From Pelagerythrobacter marensis (GTDB lineage: Bacteria > Pseudomonadota > Alphaproteobacteria > Sphingomonadales > Sphingomonadaceae): a stretch of 64,000 nt of DNA. Position 1 is the stretch's first letter, and each line of letters starts with the position of its first letter. The notes under the pieces are model-generated. The model had not been told where the DNA came from, made no database searches, and saw only the letters and a list, made by a program, of their open reading frames with translations. This document shows positions 1 through 7,570 of this stretch, in pieces. The position numbers and the translations under genes were made by a program. The stretch is taken from assembly GCF_001028625.1 (NCBI RefSeq), contig NZ_CP011805.1, positions 558,001 to 622,000 of the forward strand, written 5' to 3'.

Positions 1-665
1 ATCGATTCCCCGCCGTCGAGGCCGAAACGCTTGGTGCCGACGTATTTCTTGGCGAGGAACGCCTCGTACTGTTCGCCGCGAACGACGGCGGCCAGGATCG
101 CGCGCTTGCCTTCCGGCGTGAACTGGATGACGTCTTCGGGCCCCTCGAACTTTTCCTGCAGGAAACGCCGTTCCTCGACATCGGCGATGTGCATGTATTC
201 GAGGCCGACCTTGCCGCAGTAATTCGCGCGCAGCAGCTCGGCCAGTTCGCCGACCTTGACCCATTCGCGGCCCAGCAGGCCGCCAACGAAGACTTCCTTG
301 TCTTCCTGCCCGTCGAAACCGTGCCATTCGAGACGCAGATCCTCGGGCAGCTCGCGGTTGCCCAGGCCCAGCGGGTCGAGGTCGGCCGCCATGTGGCCGC
401 GCACGCGATAGAGCCGGATCAGCAGCATGGCGCGGATCGAATCCGACGCCGCTTCCTCGATCGCCTTGGGATCGGTCGCCTTGCCCGCTTTCTCCGCCGC
501 GGCCTTGACCGCGATCTTCATCGCGGTGGGGTCCAGCGCCTGGGTCAGGTCGCCTTCGGCATCGATCCCGGTCAACGGCCAGCGCGGGTTGCCCCAGCTC
601 GGCCCCGGCTGCGGCCCGTCCTGGCCGGCCAGTTCGGGGAGGAAATCGTGGTTTTCGTTACCCAT
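1..665 (-). CDS. sucA: 2-oxoglutarate dehydrogenase E1 component, N-terminal part (runs off window)
   Basis: This is the thiamine-diphosphate E1 subunit of the 2-oxoglutarate dehydrogenase complex, which decarboxylates 2-oxoglutarate in the TCA cycle. Only the first 221 codons are inside the window; the gene continues past position 1. The start ATG (663-665) has GGAG about 7 nt upstream. The protein begins MGNENHDFLPELAGQ and contains the small N-terminal domain typical of OdhA/SucA, including a WGNPRWPLTG stretch, an RLYRVRGHMAADLDPLG stretch (E1 signature) and EYMHIADVEERRFLQ. Its upstream neighbour on the same strand is sucD, as in other alphaproteobacterial TCA clusters. A GIY-YIG-bearing repeat element separates the two, and its left end abuts the sucA ribosome-binding site. 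The family call is secure. Confidence 0.93.
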   Translation of the reverse strand, partial: MGNENHDFLPELAGQDGPQPGPSWGNPRWPLTGIDAEGDLTQALDPTAMKIAVKAAAEKAGKATDPKAIEEAASDSIRAMLLIRLYRVRGHMAADLDPLGLGNRELPEDLRLEWHGFDGQEDKEVFVGGLLGREWVKVGELAELLRANYCGKVGLEYMHIADVEERRFLQEKFEGPEDVIQFTPEGKRAILAAVVRGEQYEAFLAKKYVGTKRFGLDGGES

Positions 666-675
666 TTCTATCTCC

Positions 676-1090
676 GTGAGCCCCCGCGAAGGCGGGGGTC
701 TCAGGCTGCCGGCGCATGGCTACAATTCGGCTGCAAGGTCGCGCCACTCCGGGTTCATTTCGGCGATCCGAGCCACTTTCCACGCGCGATTCCATTTCTT
801 CATCTGCCGTTCGAACGAGCGGGCATCGTGAATGTTCTCGAATTCCGCAAACCAGACCAGCCGGTGGCAGTTATACCGTTTCGAAAAACTCGATACTGCG
901 CCTGATCGGTGCTGTTCGACACGTCTCGGCAGATCGTCGGTGACTCCGATATACAGGACGCCCATCGGCTTGTTGGTGAGGATATAGACACAGCCTGGCT
1001 TCAAGCCTCCCGGCTTCCCACGAAGACGGAAGTCTCAGGCAGAGGGCCGCGCGCCAGCGGCACGAGGTCCCCGCCTTCGCGGGGACTCAC
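676..1090. mobile_element. 415-bp palindrome-ended element carrying a GIY-YIG nuclease gene
   Basis: The ends are 40-bp inverted copies of each other (676-715 against 1051-1090, about 33 of 40 matching without gaps). The outer 27 bp of each end is itself a hairpin of the type TCCCCGCGAAGGCGGGGA. The right-end 27-mer (1064-1090) is identical to one arm of the repeat at 2066-2092. The only gene inside is the GIY-YIG ORF. There is no transposase and I see no target-site duplication. The element fills the sucD-sucA gap from just after the sucD stop to the sucA ribosome-binding site. Calling it mobile is an inference from its repeat-bounded structure and the related copies at 2012-2092 and 20208-20274. 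Confidence 0.55.
720..1004 (-). CDS. GIY-YIG nuclease family protein (small, YhbQ-like)
   Basis: A 94-residue single-domain GIY-YIG protein. It has the VYIL...LYIG pair forming the first strands (residues 6-19), the RR-x2-QH stretch after it, and a downstream FERQMKKW segment supplying the expected catalytic Glu, so the fold looks intact. The start is a TTG at 1002-1004; an in-frame stop lies 12 codons upstream with no ATG or GTG between. A GGGAGG sits almost against the TTG, so translation may be weak. The family includes structure-specific or homing-type endonucleases, but the targets of these tiny stand-alone versions are mostly unknown. It is the only gene inside the inverted-repeat element at 676-1090 and interrupts the sucD-sucA operon order. 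It could act on the flanking hairpins, but nothing here proves that. Confidence 0.85.
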   Translation of the reverse strand: MKPGCVYILTNKPMGVLYIGVTDDLPRRVEQHRSGAVSSFSKRYNCHRLVWFAEFENIHDARSFERQMKKWNRAWKVARIAEMNPEWRDLAAEL

Positions 1091-1104
1091 GATGCGCATC
1101 GCGA

Positions 1105-1995
1105 TCACGCGAGTTCCTTCAGCATCGCGTCGAGCGTGGTGCCGAGTTCGCTGGGCGAGGGGGAAACGCGGATGCCCGCCTTCTCCATCGCGGCGATCTT
1201 GTCGTCTGCGCCGCCCTGGCCGCCGGAGACGATCGCGCCGGCGTGGCCCATGCGGCGGCCCGGAGGGGCCGTGCGGCCGGCGATGAAGCCGACCATCGGT
1301 TTCTTGCGGCCCTTCTTCGCCTGGTCGGCGATGAATTCGGCCGCTTCTTCTTCGGCCGAGCCGCCGATTTCGCCGATCATGATGATCGACTTGGTTTCAT
1401 CGTCGGACAGGAACAGGTCGAGCACGTCGATGAAGTTGGTGCCGTTGACCGGGTCGCCGCCGATGCCGACCGCGGTGGTCTGGCCCAGGCCGACCTGCGT
1501 GGTCTGGTGCACGGCCTCGTAAGTCAGCGTGCCGGAGCGCGACACGACGCCGACCGAACCCTTCTTGAAGATCGAACCGGGCATGATGCCGATCTTGCAT
1601 TCGCCGGGGGTCAGCACGCCGGGGCAGTTGGGGCCGATCAGGCGGCTCTTGCTGCCTTCCAGCGCGCGCTTGACGCGAACCATGTCGAGCACCGGGATGC
1701 CTTCGGTGATGGCGACGATCAGTTCCATCTCCGCGTCGATCGATTCCAGGATCGAGTCCGCGGCGAACGGCGGCGGCACGTAGATGCAGCTCGCGGTCGC
1801 GCCGGTCGCGGCACGGGCCTCGGCCACGGTGTTGTAGACCGGCAGACCGATATGTTCGGTGCCGCCTTTGCCCGGCGTCACGCCCGCAACCATCTGCGTC
1901 CCGTAATCGAGGGCCTGCTGCGTGTGGAACGTGCCGGTGTCACCCGTCATGCCCTGGGTGATGACCTTGGTGTTCTTGTCGACGAGGATGCTCAT
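1105..1995 (-). CDS. sucD: Succinate-CoA ligase subunit alpha
   Basis: The alpha subunit of succinyl-CoA synthetase, which makes succinate and a nucleoside triphosphate from succinyl-CoA in the TCA cycle. The 296 residues match the family length. The N-terminal CoA-binding Rossmann domain begins VDKNTKVITQGMTG; IGPNCPGVLTPGECKIGIMPG and VSRSGTLTYEA follow. The phosphorylated histidine is at about H251 in GRRMGHAGAI, followed by the SGGQGGADDK loop. The start ATG at 1993-1995 has a GGGACAGAG stretch upstream. The beta-subunit gene sucC normally lies between mdh and sucD, but here the 100 bp upstream hold only a palindromic repeat. The active enzyme therefore needs a sucC encoded elsewhere. Confidence 0.97.
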   Translation of the reverse strand: MSILVDKNTKVITQGMTGDTGTFHTQQALDYGTQMVAGVTPGKGGTEHIGLPVYNTVAEARAATGATASCIYVPPPFAADSILESIDAEMELIVAITEGIPVLDMVRVKRALEGSKSRLIGPNCPGVLTPGECKIGIMPGSIFKKGSVGVVSRSGTLTYEAVHQTTQVGLGQTTAVGIGGDPVNGTNFIDVLDLFLSDDETKSIIMIGEIGGSAEEEAAEFIADQAKKGRKKPMVGFIAGRTAPPGRRMGHAGAIVSGGQGGADDKIAAMEKAGIRVSPSPSELGTTLDAMLKELA

Positions 1996-2011
1996 ATCTC
2001 TGTCCCTATTT

Positions 2012-2092
2012 GTGAGTCCCCGCGACGGCGGGGACCTCGTTCAGCCAAGTCGGACGCTGCCGACTGAGGTCCCCGCCTTCGCGGGGACTCAC
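2012..2092. repeat. Composite inverted palindromic repeat, 'empty' relative of the GIY-YIG element
   Basis: Two 27-bp hairpin units face each other (2012-2038 and 2066-2092, 26 of 27 matching as inverted copies). Between them is a 27-bp spacer containing its own stem, AGTCGG/CCGACT. The whole 81 bp could fold as a three-hairpin cruciform. It fills the mdh-sucD gap and ends 3 nt before the mdh stop codon. The unit at 2066-2092 is identical to the right end of the GIY-YIG element at 1064-1090. Confidence 0.8.
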
Positions 2093-2095
2093 GAA

Positions 2096-3058
2096 TTACT
2101 TCAGGCTCTCGTCGATGCCCTTGCACGCTTCGAGCAGTTCCTTGACCGCGTCCACGCTGACCTGGAAGCCCTTCTTCGCTTCGTCGTCCAGTTCGATCTC
2201 CACGATCCGTTCCACGCCGTTGGCGCCGATCACGATCGGGACGCCGACATAGAGGCCGTCGACGCCGTACTGCCCGGTCAGGTGCGCGGCGCAGGGCAGG
2301 ACGCGCTTCTTGTCCTTGAGGTAGCTTTCCGCCATCTGGATCGCGCTGGTGGCGGGCGCGTAGTAGGCGCTGCCGTTGCCGAGGAGCTGGACGATCTCGC
2401 CGCCGCCGCTGCGGGTGCGCTGAACGATCGCGTCCATCTTTTCCTGGGTGGACCAGCCCATCTTGATCAGATCAGGCACGGGAATGCCGGCGACGGTCGA
2501 ATATTCGAGGATCGGAACCATCGTATCGCCGTGCCCACCGAGCACGAAGGCGGTGACGTCTTCCATCGAAACGTCGAATTCCTCGGCGAGGAAGTGGCGG
2601 AAGCGCGCGCTGTCGAGCACGCCGGCCATGCCGACCACCTTGTTATGCGGCAGGCCGCTGAATTCGCGCAGGGCCCAGACCATCGCGTCCAGTGGGTTGG
2701 TGATGCAGATCACGAAAGCGTCGGGGCAGTTGTTCTTGATGCCTTCGCCGACCGCCTTCATCACCTTGAGGTTGATGCCGAGCAGGTCGTCGCGGCTCAT
2801 CCCCGGCTTGCGCGGCACGCCGGCGGTCACGATCACTACGTCGGATCCGGCGATATCCTTGTAATCGCTCGTGCCCTTGAGGTTCGCGTCGAACCCTTCG
2901 ACCGGGCCGGCCTGGCTGAGGTCCAGCGCCTTGCCCGCGGGCATCCCTTCGGCAATGTCGAACAGGACGACGTCGCCCATTTCCTTCATCGCTGCGAGGT
3001 GGGCGAGAGTGCCGCCGATCATGCCGGCGCCGACGAGGGCGATCTTTTTGCGGGCCAT
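2096..3058 (-). CDS. mdh: Malate dehydrogenase (LDH-like type)
   Basis: NAD-dependent oxidation of malate to oxaloacetate in the TCA cycle. It is a 320-residue protein, the usual length for the LDH-like alphaproteobacterial MDH. Visible signatures are the dinucleotide-binding GAGMIGG at residues 10-16, the substrate-loop arginines in GVPRKPGMSRDDLL, NPLDAMVW, and the catalytic histidine in GGHGDTMVP. It is the first gene of a minus-strand run mdh-sucD-(GIY-YIG)-sucA. AAGGAC lies upstream of the ATG at 3056-3058 at a somewhat long spacing. Its promoter should lie in the 310-bp gap upstream. Confidence 0.97.
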   Translation of the reverse strand: MARKKIALVGAGMIGGTLAHLAAMKEMGDVVLFDIAEGMPAGKALDLSQAGPVEGFDANLKGTSDYKDIAGSDVVIVTAGVPRKPGMSRDDLLGINLKVMKAVGEGIKNNCPDAFVICITNPLDAMVWALREFSGLPHNKVVGMAGVLDSARFRHFLAEEFDVSMEDVTAFVLGGHGDTMVPILEYSTVAGIPVPDLIKMGWSTQEKMDAIVQRTRSGGGEIVQLLGNGSAYYAPATSAIQMAESYLKDKKRVLPCAAHLTGQYGVDGLYVGVPIVIGANGVERIVEIELDDEAKKGFQVSVDAVKELLEACKGIDESLK

Positions 3059-3370
3059 GGTTGTGCTGTGTGTCCTTCACGATGCGCGGGACAGCCGATG
3101 CCTGGCCGTTGAGCGCGCAGCCCCCTGTCCCGCGGGAAGGCCGCGCCTGGCCAACGGCAAGCGACCTAGGCCGCTGAAAAAACGATTGCAACCCGTGAAG
3201 ATGCCGGAGGGACAACTATCTTTGCAACTGGTTTTCAATTGCAATAGCAGCCGGGATTCGTGGCCGTCAGCCTGGCGCAGCCGCGGCGGAAGTTTACAAC
3301 CCGATTTGCCTGACAACACGGGCGAGGTGCCGATCGGTTCCCCGTGGCTCGTGAGAGAGCGCACCCCCGA
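3059..3370. other. Intergenic region upstream of mdh, no gene supported
   Basis: This gap lies between the mdh start and the stop of the GGDEF-EAL gene, both on the minus strand. The centre (about 3170-3250) is less GC-rich and has TTGCAA-type sequences, so the mdh promoter is probably there. I cannot assign -35 and -10 boxes with confidence. A 95-codon reading frame crosses the gap but has no protein-like features. Confidence 0.5.
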
Positions 3371-5332
3371 TCAGATCGCGATCCGTTGCGCCGGTTCCTC
3401 GTCGCGTTCCTGCGCCAGCAGCATTGCGGCGAGATAATCGGGCACGGCGCGGCTGAAGTAATAGCCCTGGCCCAGCGTACACCCTGCATCGCGCACGGCG
3501 GTCACCTGCTCGATCGTTTCCAGCCCTTCGGCGACGATTTCCATGTCGAGCTGGGCACCCATTTCCGCGACCGCGCGAATGATCGCTTCCGTCCGGTTCG
3601 AAACCTCGGGACCGGAAACGAAGCTGCGATCGACCTTGATCTTGCTGAACGGGTACTTGTTGACATAGGCGAGCGAGGAATAGCCGGTTCCGAAATCGTC
3701 GAGCGCGAAGCGCACGCCGCGCGACGACAGCTCGCTGATAAAGGCATCGGTCGCTTCGCTGTCGTCGAGGAACAGGCTTTCGGTCACTTCCAGTTCCAGG
3801 CGGGTCGGGTCGAGCCGGGCCTCGCGCAGGGCGTTCACGATCCCCAGCGCGGCGCCCGGCGCCTTGATCTGCAAGGATGACAGATTGACCGCAATGGTCA
3901 CATCGTCGGGCCACTGCGCCGCCGCTTTGGCCGCCTGCGCCGTGATCCAGTTGCCCAGCGTCACGATAACCCCGGTTTCCTCCGCCACGGGAATGAATTC
4001 GTCGGGGCGCATTTCGCCCTTCTGCGGGTGGAACCAGCGGACCAGCGCCTCGAACGTGCGGATGCGGCCCGTGGCAAGATCCACGATCGGCTGGAAGAAG
4101 ATCGACAGTTCGTTCTTCTGGATCGCACTGCGCAGTTCCGCCTCGATCTCGCGCCGCCGCGCCAGGTCGCGGCTCATCGAACTGTCGAAGAAGCAGGTCT
4201 GACGCCGGCCGTTGACCTTGGCGTGGTAGAGCGCAAGATCGGCCGCCTGCATCACGCTGTCGGCGTCGGGCCCGTCTTCGGGCAGCACCGCCACGCCCAG
4301 CGAGGCGCCGATTTCCAGCCGCTCGCCGTCGATCCGCACCGGACGCATGATCTCGGCATGGACCTCGCTCGCCAGCCGCATGCAGTCGGCCCGGCTCTCG
4401 ATCTCGCAGAACACGATGAATTCATCGCCGCCGAAGCGGGCAACGGTCGCGCCCGCCGGGGTGATTTCCTGGAGCCGCCGGGCCACGGTCTGCAACACAC
4501 GGTCGCCGACCGGGTGGCCCAGCAGATCGTTCACTTCCTTGAACCGGTCGAGGTCGATCCAGATCATGCCCATCATTTGATCGGGATCGATCTCCATCAG
4601 CTTTTCGACGATTTCGTGATTCAGGCCGGCGCGGTTGGCCAGCCCGGTCACGGTATCGGTGCGGGCGAGTTGCTGCATCTTGGTCGCCAGCCGGGCGCTG
4701 GTTTCGGCGGCGGCGATGTTGTCGCGCAGCAGATGAAACACGCTCATCGTGATCGACGCCATCGCCGGCACCATCAGCAGGATGGTGATTGCGAACACCA
4801 CGAAAGGCAGCGACCCGAGATAGAGGCAGGCGAGGCTGATCGGCACGCACACCAGCACGAGCTGGCCGATGGCGATAACCGGGCGTCCGGCATTGCGGGC
4901 GCAGATTGCGATGCCGTATCCAATCGCATTGGCGGCCATCATCACTTCGGCGGCTGGATCGACTTCCATCACCAGCGTGGCGGCAGTGGCAGTGCCCAGC
5001 AGCAGCGCATAAGTGAAGGCGCCGATTTCGTAGATCTTTTCCAGCGTGCTGGTGCTCGCGTCGCTGTCCGGGGATATCAGGAATGCCAGCGTGACGCGGA
5101 TGGCGGCCACGATGCAGAGCGCGGCGCCCAGCCCGAGCATGACCATCGAACTGCTCATATACGCGACGACCAGCGCGCAGACGATGCCGCTGGCCGCCCC
5201 GGCTGCCAGGCTGCTGGGCTGTGTATAAAGGGTGCGAACGAGTGTCCGGCGAACGCGTTCGGATAACGCATCGCCTTTCTGGAAATAGGACAAGGTCCTG
5301 GTGACCTTCCCCCTGGGTTCGCGGCTCGCCAT
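3371..5332 (-). CDS. Membrane-bound diguanylate cyclase/phosphodiesterase (GGDEF-EAL)
   Basis: A 653-residue c-di-GMP signalling protein. Residues from about 40 to 215 hold a run of hydrophobic helices forming a membrane sensor of unknown ligand. A GGDEF domain follows with an intact GGDEF motif at 301-305 in an ARFGGDEF context. The EAL domain has the catalytic EAL at 428-430 (FEALVRW) and further conserved stretches such as DDFGTGYSSL and AEGLET. Both signature motifs are complete, so it could make and/or degrade c-di-GMP; which activity dominates cannot be told from sequence. A PilZ protein that could read c-di-GMP lies at 52665-53015. It stands alone on the minus strand, upstream of but separate from mdh. 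Confidence 0.93.
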   Translation of the reverse strand: MASREPRGKVTRTLSYFQKGDALSERVRRTLVRTLYTQPSSLAAGAASGIVCALVVAYMSSSMVMLGLGAALCIVAAIRVTLAFLISPDSDASTSTLEKIYEIGAFTYALLLGTATAATLVMEVDPAAEVMMAANAIGYGIAICARNAGRPVIAIGQLVLVCVPISLACLYLGSLPFVVFAITILLMVPAMASITMSVFHLLRDNIAAAETSARLATKMQQLARTDTVTGLANRAGLNHEIVEKLMEIDPDQMMGMIWIDLDRFKEVNDLLGHPVGDRVLQTVARRLQEITPAGATVARFGGDEFIVFCEIESRADCMRLASEVHAEIMRPVRIDGERLEIGASLGVAVLPEDGPDADSVMQAADLALYHAKVNGRRQTCFFDSSMSRDLARRREIEAELRSAIQKNELSIFFQPIVDLATGRIRTFEALVRWFHPQKGEMRPDEFIPVAEETGVIVTLGNWITAQAAKAAAQWPDDVTIAVNLSSLQIKAPGAALGIVNALREARLDPTRLELEVTESLFLDDSEATDAFISELSSRGVRFALDDFGTGYSSLAYVNKYPFSKIKVDRSFVSGPEVSNRTEAIIRAVAEMGAQLDMEIVAEGLETIEQVTAVRDAGCTLGQGYYFSRAVPDYLAAMLLAQERDEEPAQRIAI

Positions 5333-5438
5333 GACATGGGCGATAGCCGAAAGTGGTCACTGCATAGTTAAGAAAATGGGTGCAACCCGATTTCCGGTAT
5401 GGTCGGACTGGCGCAATCTATCCGTTATGACCGCGCGA

Positions 5439-5792
5439 TCAGGGCGCCGGTATGGCCGACGGTTTCTCGCTGGCATCGGGCCGCCGAATCCCGGCGCGCG
5501 TCGTTCGATCCAGCCCGCGCGCGAGCCGGGCATCGAGCGTGCGGCAGATTTCGTGCCACCAGTCGTACATCTCGCGGTCCCCGGCAAAGAAGGCATGTTC
5601 CGCCTGCCGCCGCGCTTCCCTTGCCGCGCCCAGGCCGTGCCGCGCGAAATGACGCAGGGCCGCGTGCAGCATTCGGTCGTCCGACCGCGCCAGACAGTTG
5701 TCGTTCGCCGGCTTCATGAGGGCGGGGCGGCGAAGAATGCGCGCGAGCGGAGAATGCTCGGCGGATCGCGAAGCGGCAAAATGGACCGTCAT
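5439..5792 (-). CDS. Small conserved hypothetical protein of sphingomonad type (ANDN motif)
   Basis: A 117-residue protein with no domain I can name. I chose the ATG at 5790-5792 because GGAAGG lies about 11 nt upstream and the N-terminus MTVHFAASRSAEHSPLARIL resembles a small family I associate with sphingomonads. An upstream ATG at 5837 and an internal one at 5717 (MKPANDN) remain possible. The central part is basic and helical, then acidic (AEHAFFAGDREMYDWWHE). No membrane segment or signal peptide is seen. Neighbours give no functional clue. Confidence 0.6.
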   Translation of the reverse strand: MTVHFAASRSAEHSPLARILRRPALMKPANDNCLARSDDRMLHAALRHFARHGLGAAREARRQAEHAFFAGDREMYDWWHEICRTLDARLARGLDRTTRAGIRRPDASEKPSAIPAP

Positions 5793-5940
5793 GACTGGTT
5801 GGTGCCTTCCGGTATGGCTCTTTGTGGCTGGTGACAAAGGCTAATTGCGACTTGTGCGCAGGCCCTAGCGCCACACCCCTAAGGCGGAGTTCGCTGCTAG
5901 GGTTTCCGGCATTTTAACCAATTCCTTGGGGTGATCGCGC

Positions 5941-7071
5941 CTATTGCGGGTCGGCGATCCAGCGGCCGCTGTTGGCATATTCGGGCCGTACCCGGCCCGA
6001 TGACGGCATGATGCCGCCTGCGGGTGCGGCATCGCCGGGCTGTTCCCCGCCTGCCGCGGAAAGTCCTGGGGCTGCTGCTGCGCGCGCCGAGGGACGGGCA
6101 GTGCCGCGCTCGACGGGATCGCTACCACCGGGGGCAAGCGCTGCCGGCTCTGCGGAGAGGGCGGGGGTTTCGGCAATCGCGCGCCGGGCGGGGGCTGCGA
6201 CCGGCTCGCTGCCGCGATAGGATGCCGTGAAGGCGGCGGGGCGTCCGGCCTTGCCGCGCCAGCGATAGAACCGGTGCGCGCCGATCGTGCCCACGGTGTC
6301 GAGGCTGGGCGCCCAGTAGGGATTGATCCAGATCGTGTGGTAATGGGTGGCAAGGCCGACCGGGGCATAGACTTCGCCCGCCAGTGCCTCGCTCGCAACG
6401 CCAAGGGCGCGGTCCCATGCCGCCTTCATCGGCTTGCGCGCCAGCGATCCATCACAGGTGAAGGTGAACTGGCATCCGGTCTTGCGCTCCGAACCCTGGA
6501 AAACCACGCCGCAAACGCTGTTGGGATAAGTCGGATGCGCCACACGGTTGAGCACGACCTGGGCCACGGCCTTCTGGCCGCCGCGCGTCTCGCTCGCCGC
6601 TTCGTAATAGACCGCGCTGGCGAGGCAGTGCAGCGCGCGGGAGCGGTCGATCCCCGTGCCGCCGCCGGTGAAGCTGCGGGCGGCGGGGCCGGCGGTGCGC
6701 GCAGCAGCCAGTTCCGCCGCCGTGCCGTCGCCGGTTCCGGTGGGGTCGAACACTGCCGCCAGATCCTCTCGCGCGGTGGGTACCACGCGGGGGCTGTCTT
6801 CGAGGAAGTAGAAGGCGGAGCCGGGGAAACTGTGGCCTGCGCGCTCGAAAGGCATCGGCTTCACTTCGTTCGCCGGGGCGGCTTCGGGCACGGGTTGGCC
6901 GAAGGCGTGCCAGTCGCCCGGTGCGGCCATCGCCGGTACGCCCAGCGCGGCAGCAAGCGCGAGAATGCGCCGCCCGCGATGCCGGCCAGGCCCGCCCGTG
7001 CCGATCAGGCGCGACCACAGGCTCGCCGTCTTGCGGCGTGCACGGGTCGTTCCGGCGGGGCCGTGGATCAA
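5941..7071 (-). CDS. Cell wall hydrolase, SleB (Hydrolase_2) family
   Basis: A probable periplasmic peptidoglycan hydrolase of 376 residues. The N-terminus is basic and then hydrophobic (RRILALAAALGVPAMAAPG), consistent with a signal peptide or anchor. The catalytic domain in the middle shows the SleB pattern: ALHCLASAVYYEAASE with the presumed catalytic Glu, GQKAVAQVVLNRVAHPTYP, and THYHTIWINPYW. The C-terminal 110 residues are Ala/Pro/Gly-rich and probably disordered. In spore formers SleB opens the cortex. Proteobacterial homologues are wall hydrolases of less certain role. The gene is transcribed away from the cobalamin riboswitch, so the two units are divergent. Confidence 0.88.
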   Translation of the reverse strand: MIHGPAGTTRARRKTASLWSRLIGTGGPGRHRGRRILALAAALGVPAMAAPGDWHAFGQPVPEAAPANEVKPMPFERAGHSFPGSAFYFLEDSPRVVPTAREDLAAVFDPTGTGDGTAAELAAARTAGPAARSFTGGGTGIDRSRALHCLASAVYYEAASETRGGQKAVAQVVLNRVAHPTYPNSVCGVVFQGSERKTGCQFTFTCDGSLARKPMKAAWDRALGVASEALAGEVYAPVGLATHYHTIWINPYWAPSLDTVGTIGAHRFYRWRGKAGRPAAFTASYRGSEPVAAPARRAIAETPALSAEPAALAPGGSDPVERGTARPSARAAAAPGLSAAGGEQPGDAAPAGGIMPSSGRVRPEYANSGRWIADPQ

Positions 7072-7284
7072 GCTGTATCCCTTTCGGTTGCTGCCTGGCG
7101 ATTGCTGCCTGACGGTTCGCGACCCGGCGCGTAGCAGCGCGAAAGCTGAAGCGGGAGCGTATCGTTGCCCCCGTCCCTTGGCGGCACAGGTCGCAAGCGG
7201 CGGTTAAGGGACATGCTTGTCACGAGGTTAACGGCAGGCCGCTTGCCGCGTCGGGGACGTGCGGCTAAGGGCCGCCGCACGTCA

Positions 7285-7470
7285 TGGGTTGTCCGCCCGT
7301 TCCCACAGGAACGACGGACCGAAGAGGGAAGGGGGTAGAAGCCCCCGCTGCCCCCGCAACTGTGACCGGGGAGCGCACGTTCGACACGTCACTGGGGAAC
7401 CGGGCTACCGGGGAACTGGGAAGACGAACGCGGCGCGACGATCCGGGAGCCAGGAGACCTGCCCGATGAC
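7285..7470 (+). promoter_or_regulatory. Cobalamin (adenosylcobalamin) riboswitch
   Basis: The conserved core is easy to read: a G-rich AGAGGGAAGGGGG stretch, then GCCCCCGCTGCCCCCGCAAC with TGTGACC, CACTGGGGAACCGGG, GGGAAGACG, and the B12 box GCCAGGAGACCTGCC at 7449-7463. These elements are in canonical order and spacing for a class-I cobalamin riboswitch. About 100 nt separates it from the start of the TonB receptor gene. The expected effect is to lower receptor expression when cobalamin is plentiful, probably by masking the ribosome-binding site AGGAG at 7561-7565. Confidence 0.95.
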
Positions 7471-7570
7471 GGTCGTTCGTGCTGCCGGGCGGGGTGCACC
7501 GGGAGCAAGCGGAAAAGGCGTGTGCCTTGTTCCGTCATGAGCGGCATTTCGTTCATGACAGGAGTATTCC

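Noticed and set aside
3077..3364. 95-codon frame between mdh and the GGDEF-EAL gene
   Set aside because: No start signal and low-complexity composition; it covers the probable mdh promoter.
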